Below, one piece after another: positions 12,330-22,521 of a stretch of 64,000 bases of DNA. This DNA comes from Gnetum montanum. Its lineage: Eukaryota > Streptophyta > Gnetopsida > Gnetales > Gnetaceae. The translations under genes and the position numbers were made by a program. Position 1 is the stretch's first letter. Every line of letters begins with the position of its first letter. The notes under the pieces were generated by a model. It searched no databases. It worked only from the letters and a program-made list of their open reading frames with translations, and was not told the origin of the DNA. The stretch covers positions 1,710,704 to 1,774,703 of the forward strand of contig MNCI01003975.1 in the NCBI GenBank assembly GCA_015680685.1, given 5' to 3'.

Positions 12330-12978
12330 TCTAAGTGTTGGGGCTTTTCTCTTGAAACTCCACCTTCGAACCTTGGTTGATGTTGACATAGTTAACCAAA
12401 GGTACTGACATGTTGTCTCCGTAGATCACAAAGTTCCCTCCCTCATACAGAAAATGGATCTCCTAATGTATAAGAGATGAAATTGCTCGAAGCTTCACTA
12501 ACCATGATCTTCCTAGGATTAAGTTAAAACCATGTGTTTCTTCAACCACTAGGAAGTTGGTGGATGTGGGAAATTGTTCATCAACTACAAAATTTAAGGA
12601 GGTCAAATCTCACATTACTACTCGTGAGCCATTAAATGACTTGAGTGCTGAGGTAGTGGTCTCTTGGATGTTCTCACCTAGGCCCATCTTATAAACAATG
12701 GAAAATGGTACCACATTAGTTGCAACCCCATCATCTACATGAACATGATGGACCTTGTATCTACCAACATGTATAGTGATGAGAAGAGGGATGGATAGCA
12801 CCTCTCCATTTCGAGGTTTAATCTTCACTTCAATATCATGGAAGTTGAGCATGTGTTGATGCCCATTTTTCCTAAGAGAAGCTTGCTTAATGATAGAGTG
12901 GATTGATTCTCTGCTTATAAGAATAGAGGTTAACACTTGATCTAGTTCATCTTTGTGAGCAAGAGATGTCATGACCAA
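12330..12978 (-). pseudogene. Element B retropepsin-like protease
   Basis: An open stretch of 122 codons (12978-12610) continues past one stop to about 12330. Near residues 78-90 it has VDDGVATNVVP, which aligns with the VDTGASVNLLP active-site block of plant Ty3/gypsy proteases but with D-D-G in place of D-T/S-G. Downstream is LILGRSWL, the conserved flap-side ILGRPWL motif, then a block ending EGGNFVIYGD, typical of Tat-type proteases. One in-frame stop follows SRVVM, and another interrupts the region after SLIH. The protein would have cleaved the gag polyprotein. RT would be expected next and is absent. Confidence 0.7.
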
Positions 12979-13559
12979 GTCGTATAAGTTTGGTGATGTG
13001 TTCTTTTGCTTAAGAAACTATTTGGTTTGTTCCATTTTTGCAAGAAAATTCTTTTCCTTGGCATGTAATATTTTAGCTTTAGTGGTTCTAACCTCTTCCA
13101 TTCTTTCTAGAATTTATGGCTTAGGCATTGGTCCATGTACCTTGGGTTCCTTATCCATGGATGTAATTGATCTTGGTGTAGATTTTTTCTAAGACTTTTG
13201 TTGTTGGTCACCTTCAATGGACTTTGTGGTTGGTTTAGTGATAGGTTGTTTTTGTCATCGTTGTGATGATGGTTTCTTGCTAGCCTCTAAGTTATGGACC
13301 ACTATAGGTGGGCATTGGTCATGGATTATTATAGGCTTATTTAAAGGTGAAGGTACCTAGATAACAAATGGTTCTCTAGTTTTTGGAAGGTTGGTAGCTC
13401 ATGGTCTTGATTATGACATTGATGCCACTGAAAGTGGAACATGTATAATGAAGGGCTTCTTAGGGGCTTGAGGAGGTGGTACTCATATGATAAATGGCTC
13501 TCTATGTTTTTTGTCTTGGGATCATGGTGGTGCTTCGATGAAAAATGTTTCCCTAGGAG

Positions 13560-15651
13560 GATTAGACTATTCGGTTTTCATGAATGATGCTATAGTATAG
13601 GAGTTTTTGTTAGAACTTGGAGAGTTGGGCTCATTCAATACTAATTCTCCATGGTCTATCATCTTCTACAGCTCATTCTTTAATGCTAGGTAAAAATTGT
13701 TGTCATGACTAGTTATTTGATGATAATTATGGTACCTATTCAATCTAAAGTACTACAGTAGCTTCAGATCATCTTTAATAGCTATCATTGGATCTCTAGC
13801 TATGCCACAAAGATGATCGATCTTATTACGAGCCTTCTCAAATAGTTGCTCATGTTGTATATCATTGTTTTTAAGCAACTATTCTAAGAGCTAAGAAGGC
13901 TTCAAAGGCAACCTTATATACTTAGACTTATTCTTCCATCCAAAGTTTGGTCTTGGTTGATTTGGGGTGTAGGAAGTGGATGGCTTGGATGAGTAGGAAG
14001 ATGTGTTGCATGATGGTGATCCTCACCTCTATCCTTGTTTTGAATCTTTTGCTACTATAGCCATAGTTGTATGTTCTTGCTTGGCTTTATTCCTATCCCT
14101 CCTTACATGTTGATTTTTGTCAGCCACATAGGCTAGATCATTGCTTGCCTCAGCTTCCTCCTCAATGTTCTTAGTTTGCGAGAAGTCTTAACTTAGTACT
14201 CAGGGCTCTAGGTAGTAAAGCTTTAACTTGATAAAGCTATTTAATGCTCCCTTAAAGATGGCCAAGATGTGAGTTGCAACAATAGGCTCTAGAATCTTGT
14301 TAAGTGTTGAGTTCCACCTTTGAATGAACCTTTTAACTGATTCAAGTAGTCTTTACTTCACTTTCATTAGTTGATCCAATGTGACATTTGGGTTCAAGTT
14401 GTATTTGAAGCAATTGACAAATTGGTTAATCAAGTCCTCAAGGGAAGAGATTGAACCTCTAGGCAAGGTTTGATACCAACCTAGAGCCTTACCTTTAAGG
14501 GACATAAGAAAAATCATCAATATTATATGCAGCCAAGCTTGTAAAAAGAGGCACTCAAACTAGAAGACTAGATGTGCGTTGGGATCTCCTTCACCATTGT
14601 ATTTGATGAAGTTTGGAATAGGAAAACCTATAGGAAAGGTTCATTGAGGCATTGCAAGACTTATAAGATCATCTTGGTAGAAATCTAGAACCTTGACCAT
14701 CTAAGTTGTATTGGCCTTAAGCTTCTATAGCTCTTTAGTAAGGTCTTGGATCATTTAGAAGGCTTGATCCAAGCCTTAGGACATCCTCGTGGGCTACGGT
14801 TCTTATGTTGGTGGTTGAGGAGGAAGTTGAGAGGCTTGTGGCCTCATTATAGGCTATGATATTAAAAGGAGAGGTTGGGTTATGGTGGTCATAGGTGGGC
14901 TAAATAAGGAAAAGGATGTTTGTGTCGAGACTTGAGACACAAAGGGGACAAAACGAATATGAAAGGCTTGTGTTGCTTGGGGTCCCAATGAGAGCCCCAC
15001 TAGCATGAAAAAGGGAGATGGTGAGGTAGACATTACTAGCACTGTGTGAATAGTGTGAGGCCATATGGTAAAAGCCATCAACCAGAATAAGGAGGTGGAT
15101 AGAAAAATGGGTTGTATCTAGTGTGTGGTAATAATGGGTGTGGACCCAAATGTGGTAGGATGGATAGGAGAAGAGTTAGACTAAGGGGCTTGTCTCATTG
15201 ATGAGGTAAGGGACATGGAGTTGCATGCAATTGTTTGGGGAACCGAAGATTGGAAAAGACTTCCAATAAAGGTGTCTGGCTCTTGTTCAACCTCAAACTC
15301 ATCTTCCTCTTCTTGACATTCCTCTAAGCTAATTCCCTCACTAAACTCATCAACCTTTATGAGTTTTATGAGCATTTGCACATAAATTTTAGTGATGGGG
15401 ATTTGTTCATAAGAAGATGGAATGTATTCTTTCTCATCCTAGTGTATGATTTTGAATTGATGCTTAGTGTCAAATTTAGAGTGTGCTATTAGGAGCCTAG
15501 CTTGTATATTGGTATAAAGAAGATTGTAGAATTCCTTGTTGATAACTATGAAATCTAGGTTTTTTTCCTTTTTCCTAAGTGATTGCCTTTGTTCTATGAC
15601 TACAAGGTCTTTCAAGTCATAAACATGAACTACATTTTGGCTGGATGTCAT
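13560..15651 (-). pseudogene. Element B gag polyprotein, frame-broken
   Basis: The minus-strand frame starts at an ATG near 15651 (MTSSQNVVHVYD) and runs through several stops to about 13560. An acidic region (about 15180-15380) precedes a Retrotrans_gag core around 14650-14280. That core includes FPIPNFIKYNGEGDPNAHL, matching the gag signature FxxPKFxKYDGxGDPxxHL, then LGWYQTLPRGSI and SLEDLINQFVNCF. The N-terminal part is followed by a Q/P-rich stretch. The product would form the particle shell. At least ten stops or shifts interrupt it, so it is dead as a coding sequence. Confidence 0.7.
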
Positions 15652-15857
15652 GTTTGTTAGGATAAGGGGTAGGATGGTTGATCAGCTAAAAGACATTGTC
15701 AAAAGATGGTTTTAGCATTTTTACTATTTTTAGTAAAAATATAATAAGTGGGATAATCCACTAACATAATTGACTAAAAATTGAAAAGGTAATAGAAAAC
15801 TATCGTAGAATGGTGAAAACAGAAAATGTTTATTTATGGCCAAGAATTTGGATGAAG

Positions 15858-15875
15858 GCCCTCCTTCTAGCGCCA
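15858..15875 (-). promoter_or_regulatory. Element B primer-binding site
   Basis: The minus strand reads TGGCGCTAGAAGGAGGG, 13 nt inside the LTR end. A TGG start and this sequence fit a tRNA 3' end. It is close to the TGGCGC-type sites of Tat/Ogre elements. The 13-nt gap from the LTR is longer than usual. Confidence 0.6.
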
Positions 15876-15888
15876 GAAAATTATTAAT

Positions 15889-17293
15889 GTTGAAAATTTT
15901 AGTTGTTGAAATGAAAGCTAAAAAATCCAAGCACCAAAATAGTTTTAACCCTGAATTTCAAGGACCTCTAGAAATAGGATTCAAGGTGTCTTGGATGGTC
16001 TATTCAATCACCTAGGGACTTATGAAAGTGTAAATAGAGGTGCAAATGGAAATGTAAATGGCTTTGAAAATAGAAACAAAAATGAAGTAAAAGTTGCAAA
16101 TCCTAAATGAAAATAGATGAAAAAATGAAAATGTAAACTAAAACTTGCATAACATGAACAATAAATTTATTTACATAAAAATAAAGAATAAGATTCACAA
16201 AGTACAAATTTTGTGCTAAGAGTAGTAGAAGTTGCTTGCAAGAGCTTGAAGTCCATTGGAGAAGGTAGGATGTGTTCTACGGCAACTCCACAATCTCGAT
16301 TCTTCCTTCCTCAAATTTCTAGCAACGTTCCATTGGTTTTCACCAAGATCTACAACATGGTTATGGAAATGGATTTTCACTTTTAGTGTAATGGCAACTA
16401 TGTAGGAGTCTTTGTGCCCAGGGTAGTACTAGTATCTACTGCCAAAAAATGGAAATAAGGTTGCAATGGGCTTGAGTAGTTATGAAAATCCCAAAAAATG
16501 CTATTGCTTATGTGAAGGTTTCCAACTACTATGAAATTCCAAAAAATGTTGTTGGAACCTAAAATATGGTGTTTATGTTAAGTTTTTATAAGGTTGGTAT
16601 GGCTATTTTTGGGTTTGTGCACTGCTACCATGATTGTTGATAGATTAGTGTCAATTTGCAGGTGCAACGACTATCAAATCTTAATGTAGTTAACATTTAT
16701 AGTAAGTCTAGTATGGACTATAGCCATAAAAACCATCTGTTTACTATAAATAGTAATTGCACTTTTGTGATCATGCTGGCACCATTCTCACTATGCTGGA
16801 GCTACTACTATGTTATCATGCTCTTTTATTGAAAACTTGTTGAAATCTTGGAATGACTATGCTGACCATTGTTGGAAAAATGGAAATTCCAATACTTCTA
16901 ATGTTGCACTTCTGCTGGGTCTTGGTGGTGACTACGTTGGCCATTTCATGTCTACTATAGCACCATTTCTACTATAGCACCATGTCTACTATAGCATTGG
17001 TCAAAATTAATAACTTTAGCGTAGTTGGGGCTATACCCTTATAAAACCCCATGGACATGCCAATTTTATCCATTCCCAAGGCTTTTTCAACCTTTCCAAG
17101 CCCAAATATAGACAAAGGGTACCTTTTTCCACTTAGGAAGTGAGACAATAACGACTTTGGAAGCATTTTTTAACCCCAAAAAGTTGAAGTATGCAAGATT
17201 GTAGCTCATGGACTACATATCTCACATTTACAATTAATCCTTGCCTCAAGTTGAAAAATGAAAGTTACAACATGAATTTTTTGTGGTATTTCA
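15889..17293 (-). repeat. Element B 5' LTR
   Basis: 1405 bp, aligned with 4971-6544. Long shared blocks include 'gcaagagcttgaagtccattg', 'tcactatgct' and 'gtagctcatggactacatat'. It ends 'ggtatttca' at 17293, followed by agtgt (the TSD). Confidence 0.8.
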
Positions 17294-18440
17294 AGTGTTA
17301 TATGATTGGATGATCTTGTTCAAGATGGAAGGGCTTGATCTTAATTCTTCTCAACATCTTCTTTAGAAATTAACTCTAGTAACTTGGTAACTTGGAAGAA
17401 TCGTACATCATAAAAAATATAAAATAGGATCTCAATAAAGAATGTTGTTGACTCATTTTCATTAATTGTGGTAGAGAAATTAGTGAAAATGGATTCTCCA
17501 TGAGTATTATCCATCAACATCATTTGTTCCTAAATTTTGGAATCTAATTTATCTATTTAAGATTCAAAGTAAGTAGAATATGCATCAGCCAATGGAATTT
17601 CATGTCGAATTGATGGGAATATATTCTATAAATCATATTCATATTTCAAGGATTTCATTATACATCCATATTTTAAGAATTGATAAACACTACTTCCAAA
17701 TTTTGCATTGATGTCTCCATAAGGGATAATTGGCACTAGATAGGTATGACATAGGAATAGCTTATTCTTCAAACTTTCCTCTATTTGCTTAATCAAGTAT
17801 GCTTCTTGGAATAATTTGACATCTAAATGTGTTGATTTGACAATTAAATGTGTGTTAACCATACATACATATCTTTATAATAATTGAACTTTAATATCAA
17901 TGTCAATGCTATGTGACTTTTCCAAAAAACTTGATCGTTCTTTTTTTTCCATCATTTTATGTTTTGGAATTTCAAAAAACATATCTTCTAAATTCCATTC
18001 AAATATTTATACAAATTCAAACTTTTCTTCTTTATAAAATATCACACAACCATCCATGTTGTGATTTCTACAACAGGATAATTTGTATGGCTTAAAAGAA
18101 GAACTTTCACAAGAATATTTTTGCTTATAAATACCTTTGTATCCCATTTTCCCCAAGTTCAATTAGAATTGATATAGAAAATTCCATGGTGAGACTTTTT
18201 TTGGGCACAAGGCATTAGCATCCAAATTTTATAACTCTACCAAGATGCTTAGAGATTGATATTCATGCCAATCCAAGATCCATGGTGGACATAGTGGATG
18301 TTGTCTTTCACTGGTTAGGGATCTTACCAACACATTATATATTGACACTTTCATTCTCATTCTTGGATTTGTTGGGCCATTACTTTTTATGGGTATCATA
18401 AACCTTGTTGGAATCAGATTATGACTCTCCATGTTGTTCT
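17294..18440 (-). pseudogene. CCR4-like deadenylase fragment (exonuclease/endonuclease/phosphatase fold), intronless
   Basis: Conceptual minus-strand translation, with several stops and frameshifts, follows the plant CCR4 nuclease domain in order. Blocks seen: VSIYNVL (cf. VLSYNIL), CPPWILDWHEYQSLSILVEL (cf. CPPWALSWxYRRQNLLREI), MGYKGIYKQK, MDGCVIFYKEEKFEFV (cf. IDGCATFFRRDRF), MVNTHLIV...DVKLFQ (cf. VANTHVNV...DVKLWQ), IFTNFSTTINE, TKLLELISKEDVEKN (cf. ESLLELLDEEDLRKD) and SSNHI (cf. SSDHI). CCR4 is the catalytic 3'-5' poly(A) nuclease of the CCR4-NOT complex. Spacing between blocks matches the protein over ~350 codons with no room for introns, so this is probably a captured processed copy. 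It lies in the sense of element A and is cut by element B at 17293. Confidence 0.7.
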
Positions 18441-19071
18441 ACCATATGATTTTTTTGTTGAACGAATTGATATATGTCTTTTTGATCTTTCAAGTTCACC
18501 AACTAATTCATTAACTAATTTTGGGTTGGTAACATTTAGCTACATTACGTAGATTCTTAACAACCTTTCTACCCCACATTAAGAAAATTAACTCCAGGAG
18601 TGTAACTAATGATACAGCAGGGGTTAGTAATCTCAAGACTATCTACAAAGATTAAGCCCTTAAATCTGAAGATCCCAAAAGGTTAAATTTGTTAGTCCCA
18701 ACAATTAAATTATCTGATTAGTTACCTTAAGTTGTGGCCTTTTAAGGTGTATTTTATGATATCATCAAATTATGAGGTACACAGATGATAAATCTGATCT
18801 CACCATTGAGTTCAAAAGCATGAAAATGTTAGAAATGGCTATTCATATGTTCCAGATTGATGTCATATGTTCAAGTTATGCTAAAATTAAGTTATTTGAA
18901 AATCTTAAGGCATTGCATTGGGAAAGGAGTAAAATCTAATTTTTGAAGTTCCATGGTGTAGATCTAACTTCACCATTACATTTAATAGATTGAAATCTAT
19001 AGAAAACAACTCTTTATTTGTTGAAAAAGACTACCAAAACAAAAAATTATGGCTTCTAAAGTTGAAAATCT
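18441..19071. other. AT-rich cargo interior without recognised genes
   Basis: Stops in all frames. I find no similarity to the other elements in the window. Confidence 0.4.
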
Positions 19072-19185
19072 TAGGCACAAAAAATGAGACTTTCCAAGAG
19101 GTCATCCATCCCAATACTACTCCCAAGTGAGCATGCTTAATTATGGAATTCTTATCTCACTTGCTATTAAGGCATCAAATTTTTC
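19072..19185 (-). pseudogene. 5S rRNA-derived sequence
   Basis: Read on the plus strand, the stretch follows the reverse complement of plant 5S rRNA nearly end to end. 'ggcacaaaaaatgagacttt' corresponds to the 3' end, 'aagaggtcatccatccca' and 'tactactccc' to the highly conserved middle (5S complement: AGGAGGTCACCCATCC, TACTACTC). 'gcatgcttaattatggaatt' corresponds to GCACGCTTAACTTCGGAGTT, and the rest fades toward the 5' end. The length (~114 bp) is close to a full 120-nt 5S gene. Many substitutions and short gaps make it non-functional. It could come from a 5S pseudogene, a 5S-derived SINE or a Cassandra-type element. Confidence 0.65.
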
Positions 19186-19597
19186 TTTTGATAAATTTTT
19201 CTCCATGTTTTGAATTTAATTTTACAATCTATTCTACTAGTGTTTTCAAATTCTAGTAAATTGATGTAAAATTTTATGATTAATGGTATGGCTGGCTGGT
19301 GGTATCCATGAAGCTCCATGTGAGGCAGCATTCCACAATTTCTATGATGCTCCTTGGGAGGTAACATTTCATGATGTCCGTAGTGTCCAAAATGCTCTAT
19401 GTAAGGCAACATTCCATGGTACTCTTGGTGTCCACGGTGACCACAGATAACATAGACTGCCAAAATTTCTAGCAAGTTTTTTGGTAAAGGTAGTGGTAGC
19501 GATGTCAGTGCATGCAATGACATTGATGGCATAGGCACAAATGGTACAATAGCAGCAAGAGCAATAATAGTAGGGGTCCAAGAAGAAGCTAAGTTAA
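19186..19597. other. Cargo interior with degenerate ~42-46-bp repeat
   Basis: Around 19320-19430 a unit containing 'aggcagcattccac' recurs as 'aggtaacatttcatg' and 'aggcaacattccatgg'. On the minus strand one frame (19538-19167) is open and rich in His, Tyr, Gly and Pro (for example HFGHYGHHEMLPP). It may be low-complexity coding sequence from a captured gene, but I cannot assign it. Confidence 0.35.
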
Positions 19598-20266
19598 ATG
19601 CCCAGTTCTCTATTATGTTCTACCACTATGAAGAGCACCATCGATAGCTTTTCATCCTTGGCAGAAGTTGTAGATGGAGGTAACAATGAATTAGGTGAAG
19701 GTTCCAACTCTAAGAGTAAGAATTTTTGCAAGTCAAAGTCTTAGACCAGAGCCTCTAATGACACCATGAACCACCATATTGCATATTCCTTCCTTAAAAA
19801 TGTCTACCACTCGAAAACCTCCAAGGCCATGTTGCCACTACTAAGTTGTCAAAGACTTAAGGCACAAGTAATGGCTTCTTTCATGGTGCTATTTCTAGCT
19901 CTAGTGATGTGGTATTTGTACATAATAACTGATGCAGGATGTTCTTTTGTTGGGCCTTCAATTTGATTTTTTGTCAGCTCTAGCATTTATGGCCATATTG
20001 CTTATATTGATGAGGATGATGTATTTGAGATGGAGCTGAAGGTATAGCTAGAGGCATAGGTGGTAATTGCTCGAGAGACCTTCAACAAATTCCTTGGCAA
20101 TCTCAACATACCAAACTACTTTGTTGTAGGTAGTCACAAGGTTTATGAGGTACTAGAGCTCCTACATGTATGCAACCAGGATGATCTTAGCACCCTTGAA
20201 GCCATAGTTGAGGCTGGGGTTGGGTTTGTCACTAAGGTTAGAGGGGAGGGAAGGTTATCATTATAG
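19598..20266 (+). pseudogene. Unidentified frame with four stops, possible captured gene fragment
   Basis: One plus-strand frame runs from ATG 19598 (MPSSLLCSTTMKSTID) to 20266 with only four stops in 223 codons. It has protein-like composition, including EDDVFEMELKV, ETFNKFLGNLNIPNYFVVG and KVYEVLELLHVCNQDDLSTL. I do not recognise the family. It reads against the direction of element A. It could instead be a chance open frame opposite another cargo fragment. Confidence 0.25.
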
Positions 20267-20375
20267 TAATCATTTACAAGCTCAATAAACTATGTGAACA
20301 TGAGCTTGCCAATAGTAGCCATGAAAGTGTATATTATCCATGGTGATGCCGATGGAGGTTCCCTAGAAGTTGCCG

Positions 20376-20834
20376 CTATGTAGGACCTTGCGAGGCTAGG
20401 GCACGATGGAGCAGCATAGTGTGGGAAGGCCAATAGTGATAGGTGACAGTAATGTTGAGGCACCATGGAGTAGAATGCATGTGAGGTTGCCACCATGGGC
20501 ATTGACAAATGACCTCTTGGAAGGTGCTCCAACTAGCCTTATTATGAAGATTCCAATTGATGCTAGCTGATATCAATACCTTCGTCACTTCAATGTCACC
20601 TAGATGCAGTGCCAAGTGTAATGTTATTTCTCTCCTTGGCACATCTAGCCAATCGATCATAGCTACAATGAAGTTAGCCACTACCTCATTGTAGAGTGAC
20701 TTCTCCTCAGTCATCACACTTATGAGATCTACTAAACACGACAACATCGTGCACAGAACATGTAGTATGCCATGATCACTTTGTGCCACCACCATGTGTG
20801 TAGGGTTGTGAGCTAGCCCTTCTACAGTAGGCAC
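20376..20834 (-). pseudogene. Ankyrin-repeat protein fragment, ANKRD13-like (plant GPCR-chaperone type)
   Basis: The minus-strand frame is open for 152 codons. It begins near an N-terminus resembling plant ANKRD13-like proteins: MPTVEGLAHNPTHMVVAQSD compares with the motif YAHSPVHKAVATKD. It continues VVANFIVAMIDWLDVPRRE (cf. ADAISAVIDRRDVPNRE), TLHLALHLGDIEVTKVLI and NWNLHNKASWSTFQEVICQ (cf. DWSLQNEQGWSALQEAIC), which are two ankyrin-repeat blocks. Similarity weakens after about residue 110 and I see nothing matching the C-terminal domain. No intron interrupts it. It lies in the sense of element A, upstream of the 5S-like and CCR4-like pieces. Confidence 0.6.
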
Positions 20835-20908
20835 TCATGATGCCTTGTGGTAGGGTTGTATGATCCCACTGCATGGCAGCTTAATAGCCTATCTCAACCT
20901 ATGTGGTC

Positions 20909-20911
<3 letters not shown>

Positions 20912-20942
<31 letters not shown>
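20912..20942. repeat. (AT)n microsatellite
   Basis: Uninterrupted AT dinucleotide run of about 30 bp next to the N-terminal end of the ankyrin fragment. Confidence 0.9.
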
Positions 20943-20945
<3 letters not shown>

Positions 20946-21928
20946 TTGGGGTTGGGGTACAAACCTATAACCTTCCATTCTTTAAGTTTTTATTATTATT
21001 TTATTGTAGCATGTATAACAAGAAATTTTGAATAGCAATATCTCTTAACCTATAAGTCTAATTGAGACAAAATTTGTACCATTAGAATTATCTTCACAAA
21101 TACTATGCATAGGACATGATTTCAGGATTTGAGAACTAAGTTGGGTTTTGATGATTTAAAAGGCCCAAAATAAATTATTTTGGCAATTAATATTACTAGG
21201 TTGATGTACGGGTAACATGGTGACTTCTAGATGACTTGGGATTTACTTATAATGATAAATTGACTCTTGGATAAGAATTTGAAAGATATATTATAAAATT
21301 TTGCAAATGATGTAGATTTATCCTCTTTGGCTAGACCCAAGCAAAGTACTAAGGAGGGATTATGACAACATCACTCTTTGAGTATTGGTTTCCCTATGAG
21401 TGTCATGGTAATAATCTTTATTGTTTAAGTAGGAATAAAAAAATCTTATGACTAGGTTTAATCCCTTAAAATTGCTAATGCATAGGTTTTAGCTTAGATG
21501 AGTAACACTAGGATATAGGGCTTTGGAGCTTAGAATAATGAGTTTCCAACAAAAGAAGATTAACTCAAGTCATGGGTACTTACCTTCTAGAAGGAACTTA
21601 ATGATGACATATATCCAATACATTATAAAAATAATTAAAGATAGGTAAGAGTTACCTGGATCAGTGTTTTACCAATGTTTCTTGCAGTTCATGTACCTTG
21701 GTGAAGCATAGTTATATCTTTTGATTGCTAATATCCTTGAATGAATTTGGATTAGTGGGGTTCATGTTGAACATGATACACTTCATAGTTCTTTTGTAGG
21801 TTTATGGATCATCTCAAACATATGACATGTTTGGTGGTGGTCCATGGCTCCCCTTAGATCTTAGCTCCATGGTTAATTATCAAGTTGTAGTCAACCCATG
21901 ATTCTGATTGGCCCGTGGTTTGTGGTTT
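20943..21928 (-). other. Element A leader region
   Basis: About 1 kb between the first cargo fragment and the primer-binding site. It holds no open frame of note and no gag-like sequence. Confidence 0.5.
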
Positions 21929-21940
21929 GCTCTGATACCA
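21929..21940 (-). promoter_or_regulatory. Element A primer-binding site (initiator tRNA-Met type)
   Basis: The minus strand reads TGGTATCAGAGC, two bases inside the 5' LTR. This is the common plant site complementary to the 3' end of initiator tRNA-Met. It fixes the orientation of the element as minus. Confidence 0.85.
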
Positions 21941-21942
21941 AA

Positions 21943-22521
21943 TGTGACATCCCATTCCCGAATGTCATGGAAAATGTCAAATATATATTAGATTAGACAT
22001 TATGCATAACAAGATAATATATCAAATATCAAATATGTGTAACATTTGACATTTTTTGTAAAGAAAATAATAGGGAAAATGCAAAAGGAAAAAGGAAAGA
22101 ATGCTTTATTGATGTGGAATAGTGTATATGGATCATATCCTAAGAGTGTTCCTTAGGATTTTCTTCCCTCAGCATCTATCCCTTAGAGGCAATCTAGCAC
22201 TACCACCACAGTTAGGCCTACAACTAGCCAAAAGGGATGGCCGGTCCTCTTCTTATCCCGCTTCACCCAACACTTGTTACTCACCTTTACCGGCTCCACA
22301 ACTCCCTGCTGATATGACCTCTAATCCCTAGGTATATATGCCTCATGTTAAATCCTCAAGGATTACCTCAAGAGACACATTTTTTATTATAACATGTCCA
22401 TTTAGGTCTTCATTACAACTTTCCTTTCGGGTCTTGTTATGATAATAATCACACTTTTTATGAAGTGGCACCATCTTCATTATGCATTAGCACCATTTGG
22501 GAATGGGGATAGGACATTACT
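21943..22521 (-). repeat. Element A 5' LTR
   Basis: 579 bp, aligned with 3891-4463 end to end. The terminal base is changed (acattact for acattaca) and 'atag' is inserted near the end. It is followed by ttttg, the imperfect partner of ttatg. Confidence 0.85.

Larger units (their letters stand above)
4971..17293 (-). mobile_element. Element B: nested Tat-like gag-protease LTR retrotransposon with satellite-bearing 3' region
   Basis: LTRs at 4971-6544 and 15889-17293 begin TG and end CA (minus: TGAAACACC...CAACA). They are flanked by agtgg (4966-4970) and agtgt (17294-17298), a 4/5 TSD. A PBS beginning TGGCGCTAGAAGG lies just inside the right LTR and a purine tract inside the left LTR, both on the minus strand. 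Gag lies at 13560-15651 and a retropepsin-like domain at 12330-12978. No reverse transcriptase or integrase is visible between 12330 and 6545; that space holds tandem repeats instead. Gag sequence and the tandem-repeat-rich 3' region resemble the Tat/Ogre branch of Ty3/gypsy. The insertion splits the CCR4-like fragment of element A. Confidence 0.8.
3891..22521 (-). mobile_element. Element A: LTR retrotransposon without gag/pol, carrying host gene fragments
   Basis: Two similar LTRs (3891-4463 and 21943-22521) are flanked by a near-match TSD, ttatg (3886-3890) and ttttg (22522-22526). A minus-strand primer-binding site of the initiator-Met type (TGGTATCAGAGC) abuts the right LTR, so the element reads on the minus strand. 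A purine-rich tract lies inside the left LTR. Once nested element B (4971-17293) is removed, the interior is about 5.2 kb. It shows no gag, protease, RT or integrase. Instead it carries a CCR4-like fragment, an ankyrin-protein fragment and a 5S rRNA-like sequence, all readable on the minus strand in the sense of the element. This architecture resembles the gene-transducing maize element Bs1. It would have depended on enzymes supplied in trans. Confidence 0.8.

Noticed and set aside
19072-19185. A functional 5S rRNA gene
   Set aside because: Too many substitutions and gaps relative to the plant 5S sequence, including in the internal promoter. No tandem 5S array is present.
19167-19538. A His/Tyr/Pro-rich frame as an XYPPX-type protein fragment
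   Set aside because: The composition is suggestive, but the characteristic YPPQG repeats are not present in any frame.
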